DNA of 23,427 bases from Halalkaliarchaeum sp036625675 (GCA_036625675.1 JAZKTH010000016.1:1-23427); one strand, 5' to 3'. Counted from the stretch's first letter, positions 1 through 7,228 are shown. Notes: generated by a model not told the origin, from the sequence alone. Translations and numbers: made by a program.

Positions 1-2
1 AG

Positions 3-557
3 GACATTACCAGACTGGTCGAGTACGGGGCACCGTGTGACGTCGTCTTCACGAGTGGATACGAGGGCGATCCGATCGAGACGGTGAACGTGGGTGCCGG
101 CGGGGGCCCACATCATCGCGCAGCGCTGTCGGTGGTTCGAGTGTTGGGTCAGCAGGGGGTGGACATAAACATCATAACAGTGGATCCTGCGGGCAAGGAG
201 TCGGCGGAGGATCCCGCGGCTACCGTATCCGAACTGGGTGACATCGAGGATCTTCGAATCCGGAACGTCGAGGCGGGGACGATCGCCGACGGGCTCGTCG
301 ATACGGTAGTTGAGACGGGAGGGATCCTCGTGATTGGAGCGTCGCGCGACCGACGCTTCCGTCAGTGGGTGTTCGGGAGTACGCCCGATGCAGTCATCGA
401 GACTGCGCGAGCAGCAGGTGTGCCGGTAATCGTATACGCGAGCGAGAGTGGCGTCTACGAGCGGTTCGAGGACTACCTGTTCCCGGTCTACCGATTCCTG
501 CGCAGGTTAATTCAGCGGCGCGGCGCGACCCCCGATCGGAGCCCGCTGGAAGATTGA
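3..557 (+). CDS. UspA-domain protein, C-terminal part (5' end outside window)
   Basis: The frame is open from the left edge, so the true start lies upstream; the GTG at 84 is probably internal because residues before it read through without a stop. The visible part is one universal-stress-protein (UspA) fold. It has a glycine/histidine-rich first strand-loop (VGAGGGPHHRA), a strand ending in IITVDP, and the ATP-loop-like signature IGASRD...WVFGSTPDAVIE, followed by a final strand VPVIVYAS. After the Usp domain it ends in an amphipathic, Arg-rich tail (YLFPVYRFLRRLIQRR). From family knowledge, this type of tail is common on haloarchaeal amino-acid permeases with a C-terminal UspA regulatory module; that the missing N-terminus is a permease is inference. 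The domain call is firm, the fusion uncertain. Confidence 0.75.
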   Translation, partial: DITRLVEYGAPCDVVFTSGYEGDPIETVNVGAGGGPHHRAALSVVRVLGQQGVDINIITVDPAGKESAEDPAATVSELGDIEDLRIRNVEAGTIADGLVDTVVETGGILVIGASRDRRFRQWVFGSTPDAVIETARAAGVPVIVYASESGVYERFEDYLFPVYRFLRRLIQRRGATPDRSPLED

Positions 558-743
558 CTTCCTGCCCGCGGTGAATCGCCAGGCGACAGCCTCGAATCGC
601 GTGACTGATATTGACGGTTGTAGGCCGTTACCGGACGATCGGCCACACGGGGCGCCGATCGACCGGTAAATCGCTACAGGCGCCATCACGAGGCAACAGG
701 AGCCGTCGAGCGGACACCCTACCATAACCACCAGGGACGGGAC

Positions 744-1214
744 CTATGTGACGTCGAGTACTTCGATCTCGAATTCGAGCGTTTCGCCCGCCAGTTCGGG
801 ATTGAAATCCACTCGAACCGTTTCTTCGTCGACGTGGGTTACCTTGCCCTTCTGGCCGCTTTGAGTGGCGAGATACGCGCCCTCGTCCGGTGTCTGGCCG
901 CCGAGCATGTCTCGCAGCTCCGCGGTGTCGTGTTCCTGGACGCGCTCTTCGGTCCACTCCCCGTACGCCTTCTCGGGCGGAATCGAGAGCGTCGTCGTCT
1001 CCCCGGCTTCCAGGCCGACGAGCCCCTCTTCCATCCCCTCGATCACCTGTTCGGCACCGACCTCGACCGTCAGCGGCTCGTACTCCCTGTCGGGCTGTGC
1101 CTCCGCAATCCCGGCCTCTTCGGCGACGTCCTCCCGGGACGTGTCGAAGACAGTTCCGTCGTCCAGTCGTCCGATGTATTCGATCGTAACGGAATCGCCA
1201 GTCGTTATTGTCAC
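744..1214 (-). CDS. slyD: FKBP-type peptidyl-prolyl cis-trans isomerase, SlyD-like
   Basis: Protein-folding enzyme and chaperone of the cytoplasm that isomerises X-Pro peptide bonds. The 156-residue product starts with GDSVTIEYIGRLDDGTVFDTS, the first FKBP strands. It continues with the core VEVGAEQVIEGMEEGL and the hallmark loop LEAGETTTLSIPPEKAYGE. An inserted flap domain of about 60 residues follows, then the closing strand LEFEIEVLDV. This order (split FKBP domain with an insert-in-flap) is that of the SlyD group. No histidine-rich tail is present, unlike E. coli SlyD. I chose the GTG at 1214 because it immediately precedes TITTGDSV; the longer frame upstream runs into the promoter region of the divergent gene. 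An inverted repeat overlaps this start (separate entry). Confidence 0.9.
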   Translation of the reverse strand: MTITTGDSVTIEYIGRLDDGTVFDTSREDVAEEAGIAEAQPDREYEPLTVEVGAEQVIEGMEEGLVGLEAGETTTLSIPPEKAYGEWTEERVQEHDTAELRDMLGGQTPDEGAYLATQSGQKGKVTHVDEETVRVDFNPELAGETLEFEIEVLDVT

Positions 1215-1297
1215 GTGTGGAAAAAGAGGGCCACACGGAAAACACGTCGTATTGGGCGACGACCGTTCCGGCGGAATACTCATCTGAACGTGTGGCC
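1214..1297. promoter_or_regulatory. CGTGTGG/CCACACG repeats in divergent promoter
   Basis: CGTGTGG occurs at 1214-1220, its reverse complement CCACACG at 1231-1237, and CGTGTGGCC again at 1289-1297, which is an exact 9-base inverted match to GGCCACACG at 1229-1237. All three lie at or between the starts of the FKBP gene and the divergent gene at 1312. They could be operator sites or a hairpin at the 5' end of the FKBP mRNA. No regulator is implied by the sequence. Confidence 0.35.
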
Positions 1298-1311
1298 TGT
1301 TGTCAAATAGA

Positions 1312-1719
1312 ATGGAGTCGTTCCGCCGGGGAGGACAGGAACGAGTCAACGTCTTCGTGATCGACGAGCTGTACCTGTTCAAACACTACTTCGAGGGCGA
1401 GGCGGTATTCGATCGGCTCAAGCGATACTACAACAACCAGCAGTATCGGTTCGAGGTCCCACCCGACGAGTTCCCCGCAATTCGGTCGTTCCTGGGGGAT
1501 CGCGGATACGGACTGGTCGTCGTCGAGGTCCTCGTTCCGTTCGTCGTCGTGGTGAAACAGTACACCGATCACCCGGAGAACATCTTCAAGTCGTCCGTGA
1601 TCCAGCGATCCGTCGACGGCTACAACTGTTTCCTGTTGACCGATCAGCGGGCGGTCGAACGAGCGGTCGAGGACGGTGCCACCCGCCTCTCAGAGATGGA
1701 CCTGTCGAACCCGTTCTGA
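1312..1719 (+). CDS. Conserved haloarchaeal protein of unknown function
   Basis: I do not recognise a characterised family. The 135-residue product is soluble and mixed alpha/beta, with an N-terminal stretch VNVFVIDELYLFKHYF, a helix VFDRLKRYYNNQQYRF, a very hydrophobic strand pair GLVVVEVLVPFVVVVKQY, and an acidic C-terminus ending SEMDLSNPF. The hydrophobic stretch is too short and too interrupted to be a convincing membrane span. Codon use is GC-rich at third positions as in the neighbours, supporting a real gene. The ATG at 1312 is preferred over an in-frame TTG at 1300. It is divergent from the FKBP gene and shares a 97-bp promoter region with it. No function can be assigned from context. 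Confidence 0.75.
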   Translation: MESFRRGGQERVNVFVIDELYLFKHYFEGEAVFDRLKRYYNNQQYRFEVPPDEFPAIRSFLGDRGYGLVVVEVLVPFVVVVKQYTDHPENIFKSSVIQRSVDGYNCFLLTDQRAVERAVEDGATRLSEMDLSNPF

Positions 1720-1943
1720 GTTCCGAACTCCCGTCGACGTGACGGCGTCGTGACTCGCGGATCGACGGGTACACAGGTCCGATTCGTCCCACCGGAAAGA
1801 ACTAAGCCGATAGCATTGCGTGTGTTTCACGACACCGATGAGCGATCGATCGGCCGCGAGGGGACGCATCTCCCGATCAGGGTCGTTCCAGAACCGGCGT
1901 GAGACCGGTCGCCGCCCGGTAACAAACGCCTGGAAAGTGACAG
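1720..1943. other. Intergenic region with small hairpins and a mini-ORF
   Basis: This 224-base gap holds a nested inverted repeat just after the upstream stop: outer arms CCCGTCGA (1730-1737) and TCGACGGG (1762-1769), inner arms CGACG (1735-1739) and CGTCG (1746-1750), without a following T-run. A TATA-like ACTAAGCC starts at 1801. A 39-codon ATG frame (1838-1957) begins with MSDRSAARGR and overlaps the start of the thioredoxin gene. Its third-position GC is lower than in the flanking genes, so I do not call it a gene. Confidence 0.4.
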
Positions 1944-2513
1944 ATGCGACGACGTGACCTGATCGCGGGGGTGGGATCTCTCGGCGTGATCGGAACGGGC
2001 GCCCTCGTCGCTTCCGGCGGGATGGACGGCGTGCTCCGGGGCGAAGCAGTTCCGGAAACGACGCTGGAGACGATCGACGCGAGGGGGAGCGACGCCGGCG
2101 AAACCGTCGTCCCCGAACGCGGTTCGGTTTCGTTCGTCGATTTCTTCGCCACCTGGTGTTCCGACTGCCTCCAGTACCTCGGCACGCTGGCGGAGTTCCA
2201 CGAGCGCACGCCCGACGAGGTACAGTTCGTCTCGGTGACCACCGAACAGGTCGGGACCGCGATCACCCGGGAGGAGATCGGCCGGTGGTTCGACGGGGAG
2301 CGAACGGGTTCGACCGGCGTCCTGGGCTCCTCCCCGAGCCACCGGGGAAACTGGACGGTCGCGATCGATCCCTCGATGACCCTGGCGGAGCCGCTGGGCG
2401 CGACGCAGGTGCCCTACTCGTTCGTGATCGACGAGTCGAACCGGGTCGCCTGGTCCGATCCCGGTATCCACGAGGTCGGCGAACTGGAGTCCGCGCTTTC
2501 TGAAGCCTACTGA
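1944..2513 (+). CDS. Tat-exported TlpA-like thioredoxin (thiol-disulfide oxidoreductase)
   Basis: Extracytoplasmic thioredoxin-fold protein, 189 residues. The N-terminus MRRRDLIAG followed by a glycine/alanine-rich hydrophobic stretch (residues 9-25) is a typical twin-arginine signal; no lipobox cysteine is seen, so it may be released or held by an uncleaved signal anchor. The thioredoxin core follows as VSFVDFFATWCSDCLQYL, with the redox pair Cys72-Ser-Asp-Cys75. The family's cis-proline region appears at ATQVPYSFVID, and the end is a short helix (ESALSEAY). Family knowledge: TlpA/ResA-like proteins reduce or form disulfides, often in cytochrome c maturation or antioxidant roles. No CcdA-like electron donor is encoded next to it here, so the partner is unknown. 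The start is the ATG directly before the RRR motif. Confidence 0.85.
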   Translation: MRRRDLIAGVGSLGVIGTGALVASGGMDGVLRGEAVPETTLETIDARGSDAGETVVPERGSVSFVDFFATWCSDCLQYLGTLAEFHERTPDEVQFVSVTTEQVGTAITREEIGRWFDGERTGSTGVLGSSPSHRGNWTVAIDPSMTLAEPLGATQVPYSFVIDESNRVAWSDPGIHEVGELESALSEAY

Positions 2514-2592
2514 GGGATGTCGCCTGCGGAGTTTGCGGCCGACTACGCCCACCAGGAAGCGACCACCGCGGAAGAAAACCGGGGCGAGGGTG

Positions 2593-3225
2593 CTATTCCT
2601 CGAGAAGTCCCTCTACCTCGGCGAGCAGGAGACCCTCGAGAGTCGCGTCGTTCGGAGAGCCGTCCCGCACGGTCGAGAGCGCCTCCCCGGCAGGGACCGA
2701 ACGCGGCGTGAGGAACTCGTTGGAGTCGAGTTCCCGGTGCCCCGGTTCGAGCCCGTCGGCGTACACGTACGCCCGGCGGTGACGCAACAGGCCCGTCGAA
2801 CACCACACGGTCTCGAGCAGTGCCGTACTGTTCGGGCGGAACCCGGTTTCCTCCTCGAGTTCGCGGGCGGCAGCCGCCGTGTAGGATTCGCCGGCCTCGA
2901 CGATCCCCGCCGGGAGTTCGAGTTGCGTCTCTCGGATGGTGGGCCGGTACTGCTCGACGAAGAGGACCTCCCCGTCCGCCTTCGCCACCACCACGACTGC
3001 GGCCGGGAGCTCCGCCCAGTAGTACCGCTTGCGCCCCCCGTCCGGTTGTTCGACCAGGTCGTAACCGCCGACGTACCAGTCGTTCTCGTACTCGACCTGT
3101 GAGTCGACGACCGGCCACTCCGGCTCCCCCGGGAGCTCGTGCCGGCGGCCGTCGTCGATCGCCTCGGGAAGGCCGGCGTCGACGTTCTCGGGGGGCGGGT
3201 TCTCGCCTCCGTCCTCGTCAGTCAT
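2593..3225 (-). CDS. Nudix hydrolase, ADP-ribose pyrophosphatase-like
   Basis: A hydrolase of nucleoside diphosphate-X compounds, 210 residues. The full Nudix box GX5EX7REUXEEXGU is present at residues 107-129: Gly107, Glu113, then RELEEETGF from Arg121, with the metal-binding glutamates 124-126. Upstream lies the strand ELPAAVVVVAKADGEVLFVEQYRP, typical of ADP-ribose/NDP-sugar pyrophosphatases, in which an EQYRP motif precedes the box. The N-terminal 35 residues are an acidic, low-complexity extension. The start ATG (3223-3225) overlaps the stop of the upstream gene as ATGA, so the two are translationally coupled. Substrate within the ADPRase-like group is inference. It converges with the thioredoxin gene across 79 bases. 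Confidence 0.88.
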   Translation of the reverse strand: MTDEDGGENPPPENVDAGLPEAIDDGRRHELPGEPEWPVVDSQVEYENDWYVGGYDLVEQPDGGRKRYYWAELPAAVVVVAKADGEVLFVEQYRPTIRETQLELPAGIVEAGESYTAAAARELEEETGFRPNSTALLETVWCSTGLLRHRRAYVYADGLEPGHRELDSNEFLTPRSVPAGEALSTVRDGSPNDATLEGLLLAEVEGLLEE

Positions 3226-3608
3226 CGACGGACCACCGCCGCGTAGTATCGCCGGTTCTCGAGTGATATCCTGATCCGCCCGTCGTCGGTTGCGGCCTCG
3301 GGAACCCGATTTGCAAGCGCGTTCACCTCGTCGAACGGGGTGTGCGTGAACTGCTCCTTGAGGCCGTAAGGGCCCTCGTAGTACGGTTCGGATCGACGGT
3401 CTGCGTTCGTAAGCGCGCCAGTCAAGTATGGGTACCGGCGCTCGGAGACGTTTCCGACGTCGACGGCGGCCCCGTCGTCGTCGGTTTCCTCGAGGACGAG
3501 GTAATACGGATCCCCGGATCCCAGATAGCTCGGCAAAGCACCGAGGGCGAGCAGTCCGACGAGAACCACGCCGAGGAGCAGCACGGCGTTCCGCGTGACC
3601 GATCGCAT
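3222..3608 (-). CDS. Small membrane-anchored haloarchaeal protein, unknown function
   Basis: The 128-residue product begins MRSVTRN, followed by one hydrophobic segment of about 20 residues (VLLLGVVLVGLLALGALPSYL), which would be an N-terminal membrane anchor. The remaining 95 residues are a small, Tyr-rich extracytoplasmic domain (YYLVLEE, RRYPYLTGAL, EPYYEGPYGL), ending RRYYAAVVRR. I recognise no motif tied to a function. The stop overlaps the start of the Nudix gene by ATGA, so both are probably on one mRNA. The ATG at 3608 is chosen because it sets the charged N-region directly before the membrane segment; longer in-frame extensions are antisense to the divergent gene. Confidence 0.75.
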   Translation of the reverse strand: MRSVTRNAVLLLGVVLVGLLALGALPSYLGSGDPYYLVLEETDDDGAAVDVGNVSERRYPYLTGALTNADRRSEPYYEGPYGLKEQFTHTPFDEVNALANRVPEAATDDGRIRISLENRRYYAAVVRR

Positions 3609-3680
3609 ACCGGCCGTAGGTCCCCGCACGGCATACCGGTTTCGTCCGACGAGCCGCGGGAGGGACGTCCTCGGCGACCG

Positions 3681-3688
3681 GCTTATGC
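3681..3688 (+). promoter_or_regulatory. TATA-like box for gene at 3713
   Basis: GCTTATGC is centred about 28 bases before the ATG at 3713, which fits a leaderless or nearly leaderless archaeal transcript. Confidence 0.5.
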
Positions 3689-3712
3689 GCCTCGGGCCCC
3701 ATCCAGGCAACG

Positions 3713-4678
3713 ATGGACGAGTACCGGTTCGAACTCGCGCTGTGCTCGTTTCTGGAGGCGTACACGGACGCCGTCGTCGCCAGGCAGCTCGGCGGAGCGG
3801 TGGAAAACCCCGGAAAGCGGATCGTCGACGTGGTGATCGTCGAACCGGGGCCCGCGTTCGACGCCCGCGCTCGCCTCTCCGCCGACACGATCCCGGCACG
3901 CGCTATCGAGAGCGACGTCGGCCCCGGGAAAGCGGTGCCGCGCCGCGAGGCCCTGGGCGAGGGCGAGTACGCGAGGGCGGCGATCGAGGCGGCGGTCGAT
4001 GCCGGCTACTTCCAGCGCGAGCGCCGCGACGGGAGGGAGTGGATTCGCGCGACGGCCCGGTACCCACACGACTGGTTCGACCGGCTGGTCGCGATCGAGA
4101 ACAAACCCGATCTCGGGTCGCCGGGGGAGCTCCGCCGGCAGCTGGCTCACGACGCGACGCTCGGGCTGTTCGACGCCGTCGTCCTCGCGACCGGCTCGTA
4201 CGTCACCCGGGCGCACCTCAACCGGATTCCGGACCGGGTCGGCGTCTGGCGGTTCGATCCGGAAACGGGGGACCGAACCGTGGTTCGCGAACCGTCCCCA
4301 CTGCCGACCGGGGAACGGGGTATCGAGCCCCTCGACCGTCGAGCCCGGCGGACCGACATCGCGATCGTCGACCCGGAAGCAAAGCGCCGTCGACGGCTGC
4401 GCGTGGCCGAGCGCGCGTACGGCAAGGGATGGCGCCCCGGCCCGGCGACCTATCCGGAGTGTGAACGCGCCGGAACCACGGCGGACTGTCGGCCGTACTG
4501 CGACCGGTTCGAACGGGTCGTCGACCCGAGACGGGACTGCGGGAACGACTGTCGCGCGTTCAGTCCGGGTGAGCCGCCGGAGGTCGACGTCGAGTCGGTC
4601 AGGGCGGAGCGGTCGCCGTGGGTCGCCGATCCCGAGGGAGCGAAGCGACGACAGGCGGGGCTCGACCGGTTCGGATGA
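3713..4678 (+). CDS. Haloarchaeal DUF5787-like protein, possible PD-(D/E)XK nuclease fold with Cys cluster
   Basis: The 321-residue protein resembles, from memory, the haloarchaeal family DUF5787, which has no known function. What can be seen: an N-terminal helix with Glu15 (ALCSFLEAY), then strand KRIVDVVIVEPG containing Asp39. A helical, winged-helix-like segment spans residues 84-116 (ARAAIEAAVDAGYF ... REWIRATARYP). A strand RLVAIENKPDL carries Glu129-Asn-Lys131. The order E...D...ExK is that of the PD-(D/E)XK nuclease fold, with a large insertion between Asp39 and ExK. A following helix ELRRQLAHDA and strand FDAVVLAT fit the same fold. The C-terminus has five cysteines (250, 259, 263, 276, 280) that could hold a metal or Fe-S cluster, as in Cas4/AddB-type nucleases. 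The gene is real; the nuclease idea is inference. Confidence 0.8.
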   Translation: MDEYRFELALCSFLEAYTDAVVARQLGGAVENPGKRIVDVVIVEPGPAFDARARLSADTIPARAIESDVGPGKAVPRREALGEGEYARAAIEAAVDAGYFQRERRDGREWIRATARYPHDWFDRLVAIENKPDLGSPGELRRQLAHDATLGLFDAVVLATGSYVTRAHLNRIPDRVGVWRFDPETGDRTVVREPSPLPTGERGIEPLDRRARRTDIAIVDPEAKRRRRLRVAERAYGKGWRPGPATYPECERAGTTADCRPYCDRFERVVDPRRDCGNDCRAFSPGEPPEVDVESVRAERSPWVADPEGAKRRQAGLDRFG

Positions 4679-4720
4679 GCCAGAGGGCACGCTCGCCGCG
4701 TACCCCGCCGGATTCGAAGT

Positions 4721-4730
4721 CGAATTAAGC
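4721..4730 (+). promoter_or_regulatory. TATA-like box for gene at 4751
   Basis: CGAATTAAGC is centred about 25 bases before the ATG at 4751, consistent with a leaderless transcript separate from the upstream gene. Confidence 0.5.
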
Positions 4731-4750
4731 CCCCGGCGTCTGGCGTGAAC

Positions 4751-5197
4751 ATGAGCAAACTCGAGCGGTTTCTCGCTGGTGACCGGCTCGACGACGTCGC
4801 GCTGTTCGTGAGCGACGCGCACCTCGACGAGTCGGGACGGATCGCGAACGTCGGCGAGTCGGTCGACGGCGGGGTCGTCCTCGTGGTTCCCGGGGACGAC
4901 GGCCGCAGGGCGTTCGCCTCCGGCACCGGTATGGACGCGATGGATTTCGCCAAGGGGGCGATGGCGACCGACGGAACGATCTCCCCGCGGCTCGACGGCG
5001 GGGAGTGTCCGGCCGCCGAGCCGCCGACCGAGGGTGACCATCACGTCGAGTTCGTCTTCGCCTTCGCGGAAGGACGAAACGAGGAGGTGGGCGGACTCTA
5101 CGCCGAGGGCGACGTGATCCACGCCTACGCACAGTGTTCCTGTGGGGAATCGTACTCCCACAAGTGGATCGCCGGCGAGCGGGACGAGGACGACTGA
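4751..5197 (+). CDS. Small conserved haloarchaeal protein (DUF5807-like)
   Basis: The 148-residue product looks like the haloarchaeal family I remember as DUF5807; its function is unknown. It is a soluble acidic protein beginning MSKLERFLAGDRLDDVALFV. A beta-rich middle (SVDGGVVLVVPGDDGRRAFASGTG) leads to a helix DAMDFAKGAMATDG. The last 30 residues contain a Cys-x-Cys in AQCSCGESYSHKWIAG, which with the nearby histidine could bind a metal, although two cysteines alone are not enough for a zinc finger. I chose the ATG at 4751 over an in-frame GTG at 4745 because the TATA element is spaced for it. It lies convergent to the phosphodiesterase gene, 24 bases away. Confidence 0.78.
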   Translation: MSKLERFLAGDRLDDVALFVSDAHLDESGRIANVGESVDGGVVLVVPGDDGRRAFASGTGMDAMDFAKGAMATDGTISPRLDGGECPAAEPPTEGDHHVEFVFAFAEGRNEEVGGLYAEGDVIHAYAQCSCGESYSHKWIAGERDEDD

Positions 5198-5221
5198 GAA
5201 CGGATCACGCCCTGCGGGACG

Positions 5222-5776
5222 TCACGCCCTGTGGAGCGTGACGTCGACCGCCCCGTCGTCGACGACGACGGTCAGCATCGTCGCCTCGTCAGCTGGCTCC
5301 GCCCCGGTGGCGGAACCGGGGTTGAGCAGACGGACGCCTTCGTGGACCCTGTCTTCGATCCGATGGGTGTGGCCGCCGATTCCGATCACGCTCTCGTCGT
5401 CCCACGCCCGAGCCCTCGCACGGGTCGTGTCTGCGATCGCGTTCGCCCAGTCCTCTTCCCGGAGAACCATTCCGTCGTGACTGTAGACGGCCGCCTCGAC
5501 GGGGTTCAAGGTCCCGTGAGTGACGACGAACGTGATACCCTCGACCGAGAGGTCCGCCACGGCGGGAAGTCCGATACCGGCCGGGTCGGCATTGCCGTGA
5601 ACAGCCGTCAGATCCGCCGAGAGCTCGCAAAGCTCCGAGAGAACGGCCGACGTTTCGAAGTCGCCGGCGTGAATCGCATGATCCGCCGCAGCGATGCGCT
5701 CGCGAAACGGTTCGGGGATCGCTTCCTCCCGCGCCGGCACGTGCGTGTCGGAGATGACAGCGAGTTCTGTGCTCAT
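5222..5776 (-). CDS. MJ0936/YfcE-type metallophosphoesterase
   Basis: A cytoplasmic calcineurin-like phosphodiesterase of 184 residues, the usual length for the MJ0936/YfcE group. All metal-site motifs are visible: Asp10-Thr-His12 (ISDTHVP), Gly-Asp39 (HAGDFE), Gly-Asn62-Ala-Asp (HGNAD), His87 (VTHGT) and Gly-His136-Thr-His138 (GGHTHR). These bind a pair of divalent metals that hydrolyse phosphodiesters; the natural substrate of the archaeal members is not established. The ATG at 5776 begins MSTELAVISDTH, placing the first motif at the expected distance. Upstream lies an AT-rich region with a TATATAA and a T-run (separate entries). The gene is downstream of and in the same direction as the DHH phosphoesterase gene but 165 bases away, so co-transcription is uncertain. 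Confidence 0.9.
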   Translation of the reverse strand: MSTELAVISDTHVPAREEAIPEPFRERIAAADHAIHAGDFETSAVLSELCELSADLTAVHGNADPAGIGLPAVADLSVEGITFVVTHGTLNPVEAAVYSHDGMVLREEDWANAIADTTRARARAWDDESVIGIGGHTHRIEDRVHEGVRLLNPGSATGAEPADEATMLTVVVDDGAVDVTLHRA

Positions 5777-5810
5777 GGCACCGGATGAAAGATTCCTGCC
5801 GCCAGCCTGC

Positions 5811-5816
5811 AAAAAA
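5811..5816 (-). other. T6 run upstream of phosphodiesterase: terminator or TATA
   Basis: On the minus strand this reads ATCTTTTTTGC. It could end the transcript of the DHH gene, about 126 bases after that gene's stop, or act as a T-rich TATA element giving a start about 10 bases before the ATG at 5776. The sequence does not decide between these. Confidence 0.3.
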
Positions 5817-5907
5817 GATTCGCCTCCGTGACGGCCGGGCAGCGACGAACGTGCCGCCCTCCGACGATGCTGAATTCCGACCCTTCGACGGATAGTTGCG
5901 GAACAGC

Positions 5908-5914
5908 TTATATA
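5908..5914. promoter_or_regulatory. Near-palindromic TATA box (TTATATA) between DHH and phosphodiesterase genes
   Basis: This is one of the best TATA-like sequences in the window and reads well on both strands. On the minus strand it would start RNA near 5884, about 108 bases before the phosphodiesterase ATG. On the plus strand it would start RNA near 5938, antisense to the 3' end of the DHH gene. Which strand is used cannot be told from sequence. Confidence 0.4.
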
Positions 5915-5941
5915 CCGCGCGAAACCCGGTAGCTCGTCCGC

Positions 5942-7228
5942 TCAGTTCGAATCGCTGCCGGGCGCCGCCCCGTCGTCCTCCTGGCCCTCGGCCTCCGCCC
6001 CGGTTGTCTCGACCGCGTCGGTTGCTTCCTTTTCGACCCGCTCCGCGACGCGCTCGAACGCCTGCAGGATCACTCGCCTTGCGGCCTGTCCCTCGGTGGT
6101 CCAGTGATGGGCGTAATCCAGCATGTCGTCGTAGATGTCGGGTTTGCAGCCCGCAGCCCGGGGATGGCCGCCGCCGTCGACCTGGGCCGCGACCTCGTGG
6201 GCGCGTTCGAACCCCTCGCTTCCCCGGATGCTCGCGCTGCCAGCGGGTTTGACGATCACGGCGGCGTCTGCACCCTCCTCCCGGAGCGCGTCGGCGACCT
6301 CGTTCTGGGAGCACCGGCCGTAAGTGACCGCGACCGTCCAGGGGCCGACCTCCGTCGTGACCGCCCGGTCGATCGCGGCCTCGATCCGGCGCCGCTTCTC
6401 GACTCGACGGTCCTTGAGGAACGCCTCGACCGTCTCCGGGAGGTCGGGCCCGTAGGCGCCGACGACGGTCACGTACTCCTCCGGACCCGACCAGTGGGCG
6501 TAATCCGCGAGGTCGTCGCTGCGGGGATCTTCCTTCAGCCAGAGGTCGTGATCCCGGGTGACCGCCGCGAGCTCGCGGAGCCGATCCGGGAATTCGTGAG
6601 AGTGAGAGAGCGACCGGAGGGCGACGTCGACCGTGCACTCCTCGTCGGACTCGCCGACGACTAACTCGGCGCCGGCGTCGCGGACCGCCGCGGCGACCTC
6701 CTCGTCCCACTGGTGGTGGTCGAACCAGGAAACGCGGTCGGCCGCCCCGAGCAGCTCGGACAGCGGCTCGGCGATCGGTTCGTACTCGTCGGGACACAGG
6801 TCGCAGACGAACAGGTCGATGCCGGGGTCGGCGTACTCGGCGACCTGCTCCAGCGCGTTCGACAGCGAGTAGGGGCTGGCCGCAAGCAGCGCGACCGTGG
6901 ATTCGGCGTGGGCTTGTGCAGTCGGGTCCACGTCGGTTTCGGGCGTTTCCCCGTCGCCAGTGTCGCCCGCGAGCTGACGCTCGAGTTCCGCCTCGAAGTC
7001 CGCCACGTCCAGCGCGGCGTCGTACAGCTCGCGGAGGAGCGCGACGCAACCGAGCCCGTCGGCGTCGGAGTCGGTGACGACGACGACTTCCGCCCCCTCG
7101 ACCGCCTCCCGCGCGCGACGTTCGGCCCGCTCCTCGCCGAGCGAGTCCGGATAGAAAAATCCCGCCCCGGGAAGCCGCGAGCGACGCGACAGCGGCACGT
7201 CGTCGGAGTGGATGAGTTCCTCGTCCAT
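5942..7228 (-). CDS. DHH/DHHA1 phosphoesterase, RecJ-like
   Basis: A 428-residue DHH-superfamily phosphoesterase, related to RecJ exonucleases, archaeal GAN-type proteins and NrnA-type oligonucleases. The manganese-site motifs are present: Asp53-Ser-Asp55-Ala-Asp57-Gly (VVVTDSDADGLG), Asp170-His-His172 (WFDHHQW) and a third acidic site in RDHDLW (about 226-230). The C-terminal DHHA1 substrate-binding domain ends in GGGHPRAAG (352-360). Residues 86-108 are an acidic linker inside the DHH domain, and the last 30 residues are a Glu/Asp-rich tail typical of halophiles. The ATG at 7228 starts MDEELIHSDDVPLSRRSRL. The gene is divergent from RNase HII, so two nucleic-acid-processing enzymes share a 94-base promoter region. 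Exact polarity and substrate (ssDNA, RNA or nanoRNA) are not readable. Confidence 0.88.
   Translation of the reverse strand: MDEELIHSDDVPLSRRSRLPGAGFFYPDSLGEERAERRAREAVEGAEVVVVTDSDADGLGCVALLRELYDAALDVADFEAELERQLAGDTGDGETPETDVDPTAQAHAESTVALLAASPYSLSNALEQVAEYADPGIDLFVCDLCPDEYEPIAEPLSELLGAADRVSWFDHHQWDEEVAAAVRDAGAELVVGESDEECTVDVALRSLSHSHEFPDRLRELAAVTRDHDLWLKEDPRSDDLADYAHWSGPEEYVTVVGAYGPDLPETVEAFLKDRRVEKRRRIEAAIDRAVTTEVGPWTVAVTYGRCSQNEVADALREEGADAAVIVKPAGSASIRGSEGFERAHEVAAQVDGGGHPRAAGCKPDIYDDMLDYAHHWTTEGQAARRVILQAFERVAERVEKEATDAVETTGAEAEGQEDDGAAPGSDSN

Noticed and set aside
2517..2711. Short frame directly after the thioredoxin stop
   Set aside because: It runs antisense into the Nudix gene, has no recognisable domain, and is charged low-complexity sequence.
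3609..3888. N-terminal extension of the small membrane protein gene on the minus strand
   Set aside because: The extension is antisense to the gene at 3713 and reads as Arg/Pro-rich sequence; the ATG at 3608 sets up a proper membrane anchor.
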